DNA of 11,475 nt from an uncultured Clostridia bacterium (GTDB lineage Bacteria > Bacillota > Clostridia > UBA1381). The notes beneath the pieces are model-generated. The model made no database searches. It was not told the DNA's origin and saw only the letters and a program-made list of their open reading frames with translations. Positions 7,018 through 11,475 of this stretch are shown piece by piece (within the stretch, counting starts at the first letter, position 1; every line of letters starts with the position of its first letter). The stretch covers positions 1-11,475 of the forward strand of contig CAKSJU010000073.1 in the NCBI GenBank assembly GCA_934463455.1, read 5' to 3'. The position numbers and the translations under genes were made by a program.

Positions 7018-7806
7018 ATGATAAAAATTATACTAAACGGATGCAACGGAAAAATGGGGCAGGTAATATCCAAAATTATTTCGGAAAACAGCAATTTTAC
7101 AATTGCTGCGGGAATTGACATAAATACTTATACAAAAAATCCTTATCCCGTTTACACCGACTTTTCAAGCTGTCGTGAAGATGCTGATGTGATAATCGAT
7201 TTTTCTCATCCGTCCTCCCTTTCCGGACTCTTGGATTTTGCAAAAAAAAGAGCGTTGCCGGTCGTTATTGCAACTACCGGCTTGTCTCCCGCGCAAAAGA
7301 AAGAAATTGAAGAAGCATCTGCGGATATTCCCATATTCTTTTCGGCAAATATGAGTCTCGGGGTAAATCTTATAACCGAGCTTGCTAAAAAGGCAGCCGC
7401 TGTATTAAAAGACAGCTTTGACATAGAAATTATAGAAAAGCATCATAATCAAAAAATCGATGCGCCATCCGGTACCGCTCTTGCAATTGCAGACGCACTT
7501 TCGGACGTTATGACTAACCCTGCGGAATTTGTATACGACCGACATTCAACACGCACAAAGCGCCGTAAAAATGAAATCGGTATTCATGCTGTCCGCGGCG
7601 GTACGATAGTCGGAGAGCACGAAGTTATTTTTGCCGGGCTTGACGAAGTAATAGAAATCAAGCATTCCGCCGCAAGCAAGGAAATTTTTGCCGTCGGTGC
7701 TGTTAAAGCCGCAGAATTTTTATTCGGTAAGGATGCGGGAATGTACTCAATGAAAGACCTAATCGGCAATGGGGATGCAAAAAACAATCCGGAACACAAA
7801 AAGTAA
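7018..7806 (+). CDS. dapB: 4-hydroxy-tetrahydrodipicolinate reductase
   Basis: NAD(P)H-dependent reduction of the dapA product to tetrahydrodipicolinate. The 262-residue protein starts with the dinucleotide-binding loop GCNGKMGQ (8-15). ATTGL (85-89) and SANMSLGVN (109-117) line the cofactor and domain interface. The signature EKHHNQKIDAPSGTA (140-154) holds the catalytic histidines and K146, and the SGTA substrate-binding loop. The C-terminal GMYSMKDL (241-248) is also typical. ATG 7018 follows AAGGAG with eight bases between. Only about 40 bases separate it from dapA, so co-transcription is expected. Later pathway genes such as lysA and the amino- or acyl-transfer branch genes are not in the window. 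Confidence 0.95.
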   Translation: MIKIILNGCNGKMGQVISKIISENSNFTIAAGIDINTYTKNPYPVYTDFSSCREDADVIIDFSHPSSLSGLLDFAKKRALPVVIATTGLSPAQKKEIEEASADIPIFFSANMSLGVNLITELAKKAAAVLKDSFDIEIIEKHHNQKIDAPSGTALAIADALSDVMTNPAEFVYDRHSTRTKRRKNEIGIHAVRGGTIVGEHEVIFAGLDEVIEIKHSAASKEIFAVGAVKAAEFLFGKDAGMYSMKDLIGNGDAKNNPEHKK

Positions 7807-7810
7807 TGTA

Positions 7811-8409
7811 TTACTTGAAAATATTCTGCCGAATCTCATCTACAAGCTTTTAATTATATACGGCATCGCTGCACATTTTTCCGCAATCATTTCAACAGCC
7901 GGCGGATAACCCCGGGTAAGCTTCCCCCGAATTAAGCTCCGTTTCGGAAATTTTTATTTTGCGGGCATTAAAATATTCCGCCGTAAGCTGTTTATCGAAA
8001 AACATATCATCTTCATTGATTTTAATAAAAAGACCCGATATTCGAAACGGAATTAATTCTCCCGAAATTGAAATCCCTGCTTGTAAGGACAAATCGTTTT
8101 GTCGGATTGCTGCGAATAATAGTACAAAGATTTTGATATTCCTCATTACTTTGTAATAAATGCAAATCCTCCAAAAACAAAATATCCCATGTATCGTCCT
8201 CTGCCAATAAGCTGAAATTCGCCTCATCCGCACGAAGTTCCGCCACTTTTACGAATGTTTTTTCCAAAAGCTTTTTTTGCAATCGTTGTTTTTCCGAAAA
8301 CGCACGGTGCTTCAAGTAATATAATTCTGCCGCTTTCCATAAAAAAACGAAATTTATTTTCAATATCCGTACTTATAACAATCGGTTTACTTAATTCCGT
8401 CACCGTCAT
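7811..8409 (-). pseudogene. Decayed MalT/LuxR-type ATP-dependent regulator (N-terminal remnant, several frameshifts)
   Basis: Minus-strand reading jumps between frames but keeps the order of a large LuxR-family (MalT-like, STAND ATPase) regulator. From ATG 8409 the first frame gives MTVTELSKPIV and a damaged Walker A, LLEAPCVFGKTT. A shift at a run of six T's (8258-8263) leads to VKVAELRADEANFS and the Walker B-like WDILFLEDLHLL, then RFVLTSR. A second shift near 8060-8085 leads to SGELIPFRISGLFIKINEDD and AEYFNARKIKISE. A third near 7917 gives RGYPPAVEMIAEKCA, and a fourth near 7849 gives KLVDEIRQNIFK before a stop at 7811. Complete members are around 800 residues; here only about 200 remain and the tetratricopeptide-like and C-terminal HTH parts are gone. 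The remnant ends five bases after dapB, so a deletion may have joined the two. Confidence 0.75.
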
Positions 8410-8524
8410 TCACTCCCACAAATGTACACTCATAAAATTTTTGTATAAACACCGTAATCAATATATTACTATTATAAAAAAAATCTTTGCATTTATCAAT
8501 CCGCATAACATACATATTCCATAT

Positions 8525-8576
8525 AAAAACTTAACGCAAACAAGGATTAACATTCCTCGCTTGCGCTAAGCTTTTT
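8525..8576 (-). terminator. Bidirectional intrinsic terminator
   Basis: Arms CTTAACGCAA (8530-8539) and TTGCGCTAAG (8561-8570) form a ten-pair stem. In the plus-strand RNA one pair is an A-C mismatch. In the minus-strand RNA it becomes a G-U pair, so the minus direction is stronger. T runs follow on both sides (five T's read on the minus strand at 8529-8525, and five at 8572-8576 on the plus strand). It lies about 50 bases past the stop of the PTS-like gene, which it most likely serves. It may also stop any read-through coming from dapB. Confidence 0.75.
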
Positions 8577-8625
8577 AATTTACATTAACGAGTCCGTACA
8601 GGTTTCATTTTCAACCCTCATATGC

Positions 8626-9687
8626 TTATATATCCAATTTTAAATCATTTTCCTTTATCCAGCCGATTTTTCTGAGCGGCAATGATATAAGCCATGTCAA
8701 TACTGCCGGCAAAACGAACGAAATAAGCAAAAGTCCTATCCAATCAAATGCGGTAACTGCTGTTTTTGTACCTTGTGCAATATCGTTCAGCCAGCCGGTA
8801 TACACACCTATTTGTCCCACAAAGCCACATGTACCCATTCCGGACGACACTGCTGCCCCGTTCATTTGCATTTTAAAAATACATGTCGCAATCGGCCCTG
8901 TAATTGCCGAAGCCAACGTCGGCGCAATCCATATCTTTGGATTTTTCACTATATTTCCCATTTGCAGCATGCTTGTTCCTATTCCCTGAGCCAAAAGTCC
9001 GCCCCATTTATTTTCGCGAAAACTCATGACAGCAAATCCGACCATCTGCGCACAGCATCCGGCAACAGCGGCACCGCCCGCAAGTCCTGTAAGTCCCAAA
9101 GCAGCGCAGATTGCCGCCGAGCTTATCGGAAGTGTAAGCGCAACTCCGATGATAACCGACACCAAAATACCCATAACGAAAGGTTTCTGCTCGGTTGCCC
9201 ACATTATGGCATTACCGACAGCATTTGCCGCAGCACCGACATAAGGAGCGGTTAAGATTGAGAATATAACGCCCGATAAAATCGTTACAAGCGGAGTAAC
9301 TATAATATCTATTTTTGTTTCTTTGCTTACAGCCTTTCCGAGCTCTGCCGCAACAACCGCTGCAAACAATACCGCAAGCGGGCCGCCCGCTCCTCCAAGC
9401 TTATCCGCCGCAGCACCGACAGCCGCAGCCGAAAACAAAACAAGCGGCGGTGCTTTAAGCGCAAATGCTATGGCTATTGCCATTGCCGGACCTTTAACGC
9501 TTGACGCAAATCCGCCAATCTGAACAAGTGTTTCGATATGAAGCTGTTCTCCGAGAGTACTTATTATTGTACCTATCAAAAGCGACGCAAAAAGTCCCTG
9601 CGCCATTGCTCCGAGAGCGTCTATTCCATACCGCTTCGCCGAAATTTCTATATTTTTCCTTTTTAGAAATTCCTTAAATTTTTTCAT
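8626..9687 (-). CDS. PTS EIIC_2/PfoR-family integral membrane protein
   Basis: This 353-residue protein has roughly nine or ten hydrophobic, Ala/Gly-rich segments between about residues 20 and 340. Conserved-looking loops are GGAGGPLAVLFAAVVAAELGK (98-118) and the late NGAAVSSGMGTCGFVGQIGVY region (about 277-297). I recognise these as the 'PTS_EIIC_2' group that includes Clostridium perfringens PfoR, described as a regulator of perfringolysin production. These proteins resemble a sugar-PTS membrane subunit. No EIIA or EIIB gene is nearby, so PTS-driven sugar uptake is unproven and another small-molecule transport or sensing role is plausible. The ATG at 9687 follows GGGGAG about seven bases upstream. 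It is a single-gene unit with its own consensus promoter and a terminator. Confidence 0.8.
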   Translation of the reverse strand: MKKFKEFLKRKNIEISAKRYGIDALGAMAQGLFASLLIGTIISTLGEQLHIETLVQIGGFASSVKGPAMAIAIAFALKAPPLVLFSAAAVGAAADKLGGAGGPLAVLFAAVVAAELGKAVSKETKIDIIVTPLVTILSGVIFSILTAPYVGAAANAVGNAIMWATEQKPFVMGILVSVIIGVALTLPISSAAICAALGLTGLAGGAAVAGCCAQMVGFAVMSFRENKWGGLLAQGIGTSMLQMGNIVKNPKIWIAPTLASAITGPIATCIFKMQMNGAAVSSGMGTCGFVGQIGVYTGWLNDIAQGTKTAVTAFDWIGLLLISFVLPAVLTWLISLPLRKIGWIKENDLKLDI

Positions 9688-9719
9688 TTCTTTCTCCCCT
9701 ATCTATATGTAATACTCTT

Positions 9720-9748
9720 ATTATACTATTTTTTTACAAATATGTCAA
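9720..9748 (-). promoter_or_regulatory. Consensus sigma-A promoter of the PfoR-family gene
   Basis: On the minus strand, a perfect TTGACA (9748-9743), a 17-base spacer and a perfect TATAAT (9725-9720). The start would be near 9713, giving a leader of about 25 bases. Such a complete match suggests strong vegetative expression unless it is repressed; no clear operator palindrome overlaps it. Confidence 0.88.
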
Positions 9749-9814
9749 TTAAATTTATTCATACAATAATTAATATTAAATCAAAAGACAACCAAAATTT
9801 CATTTTGTTTTTCA

Positions 9815-9843
9815 GTATAAGAAAAGCCGCCTCGGGAAAATTT
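9815..9843 (+). promoter_or_regulatory. Sigma-F-like (forespore) promoter of spoIVB
   Basis: GTATA (9815-9819), a 14-base spacer and GGGAAAATTT (9834-9843) closely match the forespore sigma-F pattern (GYATA and GGNNANANTW). Transcription would begin near 9850, about 40 bases before the gene. CATGATA at 9855-9861 resembles a sigma-G -10 box but has no convincing -35 partner. Known spoIVB expression in Bacillus is in the forespore under sigma-F and sigma-G. Confidence 0.55.
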
Positions 9844-9881
9844 ATTAAAAGACGCATGATAATAAATTTTTAACCGAGGTG
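9828..9881 (+). repeat. Long inverted repeat that would pair with the spoIVB Shine-Dalgarno
   Basis: Outer arms CCTCGG (9830-9835) and CCGAGG (9874-9879) extend by a G-U and a C-G pair to 9828/9881. Inner arms AAAATTTATT (9837-9846) and AATAAATTTT (9861-9870) pair perfectly over ten bases, plus one A-T. The only interruption is one base against three, and the loop is about 12 bases. The right outer arm is the ribosome binding site GAGGTG of spoIVB; the left arm contains the sigma-F-like -10 box. Confidence 0.8.
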
Positions 9882-9888
9882 ACTTCCT

Positions 9889-11136
9889 TTGAAAAAACAA
9901 AAAAAAATTATTTCAATTTTATTTGTATTATTACCAATTGTAATGATATTAAACATATATTGTTCCATTCCGTCGAGAATCATTGTACCGCAAAATTCGG
10001 AATATTCTCTTAATATCAGCAGGTTTTGCGAAGCCGAAGGCAGCTGCACGCGTCCTGTATCAGCTTCCGGCAAGGCTCTTGCCGAAGAAAATCCCGGCGG
10101 AATAGCTTTAAACACTTCTTCCTGCGGAATATACAATATTCCTATTAAAATATTTAATGCAATTCCGCTTAAAACAATTGCTGTCACGGTTACTCCTATG
10201 CAATATGTAGTTCCCTCCGGAGATACAATAGGCATAAAAATGTACACTGACGGGCTCTTAATAGTTGCTGTTTCCGATTTTACAGCAAACGACGGCACAA
10301 TAGTATCACCCTCAAAAAAGAGCGGATTGGAAAGAGGAGACCGAATACGTGCCGTAAACGGAGAAGAAATCAATACCGCGGAGGAATTATCAAAATTTCT
10401 TTCAAACGGTGTTTCTACTCTTGATTTAAGTATAATCCGCGGCAACGAAACATTCAATACGTCCATTACTTCCGTTGCCGAAATAAGTTCGGAAAAGCCG
10501 CGTCTCGGTCTTTGGGTTCGTGACAGCACTGCCGGAATCGGGACCTTAACTTATTATGACCCGTCAAATTCGGCATTTGCATCCCTCGGACATGCTATCT
10601 GCGACCCCGATACCGGCGATATTATGAAACTGCGCCGCGGAAATGTACTTTCCTGCAATATAATGTCTGTCGTAAAAGGCGAACGCGGCACTCCGGGAGA
10701 GCTTGTAGGAAGTTTCAGCAGTAAAACCTTCGGCACAATAAAAGACAACAACGAATTGGGAGTTTACGGCTTTTTGGAAAATACTTCCGAATTAAAATTT
10801 TCCGAGGCGATAGGTGTTGCAACCCGTTTTCAGATAAAAGAAGGCGAAGCAAAAATACTTGCAAATGTAGACGGAAAAGGCATTCGTGAATACAAAGCCG
10901 AGATTGTAAAGGTTTCAAAAAATGCAAAGACCGACAACAAAGGACTTGTAATAAAAGTCACTGACGAAGACTTAATTGCAAAAACCGGCGGAATTGTTCA
11001 AGGGATGAGCGGCGCGCCGATATTGCAGAATAATCTTTTGGTAGGAGCTGTTACACACGTCTTTGTCAACGACCCGACCAAAGGCTACGGCACTTTTATT
11101 GAGCTTATGATTGATCAAGCCGCAAAACTAAAATAA
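9889..11136 (+). CDS. spoIVB: SpoIVB sporulation checkpoint serine protease (family S55)
   Basis: Forespore protease secreted into the space between the two membranes, where it cleaves SpoIVFA and so triggers pro-sigma-K processing in the mother cell. The 415-residue protein has an N-terminal membrane anchor/signal (residues 7-27), a PDZ domain at about 105-195 (PSGDTIGIKM, SGLERGDRIRAVNG) and a C-terminal S55 peptidase domain. H235 (ASLGHAICD), D359 (KVTDED) and S374 (QGMSGAPI) fit the catalytic His, Asp and Ser. The Asp-to-Ser spacing of 15 equals that of Bacillus subtilis SpoIVB (D363, S378). Length is close to the usual 420-430. The start is a TTG at 9889 with GAGGTG at 9876-9881; no upstream start in frame has a better site. 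In Bacillus recN precedes and spo0A follows; here a divergent PfoR-family gene replaces recN. Confidence 0.95.
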   Translation: MKKQKKIISILFVLLPIVMILNIYCSIPSRIIVPQNSEYSLNISRFCEAEGSCTRPVSASGKALAEENPGGIALNTSSCGIYNIPIKIFNAIPLKTIAVTVTPMQYVVPSGDTIGIKMYTDGLLIVAVSDFTANDGTIVSPSKKSGLERGDRIRAVNGEEINTAEELSKFLSNGVSTLDLSIIRGNETFNTSITSVAEISSEKPRLGLWVRDSTAGIGTLTYYDPSNSAFASLGHAICDPDTGDIMKLRRGNVLSCNIMSVVKGERGTPGELVGSFSSKTFGTIKDNNELGVYGFLENTSELKFSEAIGVATRFQIKEGEAKILANVDGKGIREYKAEIVKVSKNAKTDNKGLVIKVTDEDLIAKTGGIVQGMSGAPILQNNLLVGAVTHVFVNDPTKGYGTFIELMIDQAAKLK

Positions 11137-11151
11137 CAGCTTGCAAAAAGT

Positions 11152-11192
11152 CTGCCCGTTTACTTTAAAGCGGGCAGGCGTTTTCCCTTTTT
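11152..11192 (+). terminator. Intrinsic terminator after spoIVB, possibly bidirectional
   Basis: CTGCCCG (11152-11158) and CGGGCAG (11171-11177) form a perfect GC-rich seven-pair stem with a 12-base AT-rich loop. TTTTCCCTTTTT (11181-11192) follows on the plus strand. On the minus strand five T's follow the stem two bases on, so it could also stop leftward transcription. It lies 16 bases after the spoIVB stop, separating spoIVB from the next gene. Confidence 0.85.
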
Positions 11193-11201
11193 ACCTTAGC
11201 A

Positions 11202-11339
11202 TTATCCTTTGGATTGCTTATCATTACTGCACCCCGAGCAGCTGCCGGAATTATTCCCAATCTTACCGGCATACTCCGCGAGATTATTTACATTGCCGGA
11301 AGAAAATAAAAATCTGCAATAAATTTGCCGTATCGACAT
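11202..11339 (-). CDS. Possible 45-residue ORF with a Ser/Gly/Cys-rich tail (doubtful)
   Basis: A minus-strand frame from ATG 11339 to the stop at 11202. The second half reads like coding sequence: VNNLAEYAGKIGNNSG, then SCSGCSNDKQ with two cysteines two residues apart. It points into the bidirectional terminator. An extended -10 box (TGTTATAAT, minus strand, about 11453-11445) lies about 105 bases upstream, without a good -35. Against it: no Shine-Dalgarno is visible at a usable distance and the first residues are unremarkable. It may be the C-terminal remnant of a lost gene. I do not recognise a family. Confidence 0.2.
   Translation of the reverse strand: MSIRQIYCRFLFSSGNVNNLAEYAGKIGNNSGSCSGCSNDKQSKG
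11332..11339 (-). promoter_or_regulatory. Degenerate Spo0A box
   Basis: Read on the minus strand this is ATGTCGAT, six of eight matches to TTGTCGAA with the TGTCGA core intact. It lies 42 bases upstream of the perfect box, that is, four helical turns away. On its own it would be weak evidence. Confidence 0.35.
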
Positions 11340-11373
11340 AATACTGCTTTGTTTTCGTCCAAATTCTACACAA

Positions 11374-11381
11374 TTCGACAA
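11374..11381 (-). promoter_or_regulatory. Spo0A box (perfect match)
   Basis: Read on the minus strand this is TTGTCGAA, an exact match to the binding site of the sporulation master regulator Spo0A. It lies 58 bases upstream of the -35 box of the edge promoter. In Bacillus and Clostridium the gene after spoIVB is spo0A, whose promoter region carries such boxes, so autoregulation is likely. Confidence 0.72.
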
Positions 11382-11438
11382 ATGTCATAAAATTTTTGAT
11401 AAGTTAGTAAAAAAAAATGTGTATTTTTTAAAAAAAGC

Positions 11439-11467
11439 TTGCATTATAACACAATATATGGTATAAT
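11439..11467 (+). promoter_or_regulatory. Sigma-A-type promoter at the right edge, probably for spo0A
   Basis: TTGCAT (11439-11444), a 17-base spacer and a perfect TATAAT (11462-11467). The start would be at about the last base of the window, and the gene itself is outside. An A/T-run tract (about 11409-11436) directly upstream could act as an UP-like element. Assignment to spo0A rests on conserved order and the Spo0A box, not on visible coding sequence. Confidence 0.72.
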
Positions 11468-11475
11468 GTACTCAT

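Noticed and set aside
7801..7816. Perfect palindrome AAGTAATGTATTACTT at the dapB stop
   Set aside because: The stem is short and AT-rich with no T run, so it is not a convincing terminator; probably chance.
8278..8288. TGCAATCGTTG, resembling the LacI operator
   Set aside because: One base is missing from the centre, the second half-site is incomplete, and it lies in the decayed regulator without a promoter beside it.
8773..9255. Plus-strand open frame of 160 codons within the PfoR-family gene
   Set aside because: The opposite strand encodes a complete membrane protein with promoter and terminator; the His/Cys/Ser-rich plus-strand translation is a typical shadow.
9793..9812. CAAAAT-TTC-ATTTTG hairpin followed by T's upstream of spoIVB
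   Set aside because: All but two pairs are A-T, so it is too weak to call a terminator, and no plus-strand gene immediately upstream needs one.
11243..11271. TGCCGG...CCGGCA inverted repeat in the spoIVB-spo0A gap
   Set aside because: Six pairs around a 17-base loop without a T run; GCCGG is frequent in this genome's sequence, so chance is likely.
11141..11341. Plus-strand open frame of 66 codons after spoIVB
   Set aside because: It starts before and runs through the spoIVB terminator stem, and has no ribosome site.

Overview
The window looks like chromosomal DNA of an anaerobic, endospore-forming Firmicute (Clostridia). The evidence is a spoIVB gene with a forespore-type promoter, a perfect Spo0A box at the right edge, strong AGGAGG-type ribosome binding sites, near-consensus sigma-A promoters, frequent TTG/GTG starts and a moderately AT-rich composition. 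No rRNA, tRNA, CRISPR array, insertion sequence or phage gene was seen.

Left region (1-4731, all minus strand): a carbohydrate-utilisation locus. Read in transcription order it holds a LacI-family regulator, a DMT/EamA-type permease, a NodB-type (CE4) deacetylase, a GH28-like beta-helix protein, a 27-residue mini-ORF with a beta-helix-entry motif, and the start of a probable alpha-galactosidase that runs off the left edge. Two identical 14-bp LacI-type operators (TGCAATCGGTTGCA) each sit directly downstream of a -10 box. One controls the regulator and one controls the permease-led operon. The two enzymes fully in view have no signal peptide, so the locus probably imports a modified oligosaccharide and dismantles it in the cytoplasm. 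The substrate is not identified, although the GH28 fold suggests a uronic-acid-containing glycan.

Centre (4851-7806, plus strand): the lysine/diaminopimelate genes asd, dapA and dapB. They are expressed from a strong promoter (TTGACA-17-TAATAT) divergent from the LacI promoter. The first two genes are separated by a stretch that can form two mutually exclusive hairpins.

Right-centre (7811-9748, minus strand): a decayed MalT/LuxR-type ATPase regulator lies right after dapB with at least four frame changes. It is followed by a bidirectional terminator and a lone PTS-EIIC_2/PfoR-family membrane protein with a fully consensus promoter.

Right end (9815-11475, plus strand): spoIVB, encoding the sporulation checkpoint protease. 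It is preceded by a sigma-F-like promoter embedded in a long inverted repeat whose right arm contains the Shine-Dalgarno sequence. A bidirectional terminator follows, then a gap carrying a Spo0A box and a sigma-A-type promoter pointing out of the window. By the known gene order of spore formers, spo0A should be next.
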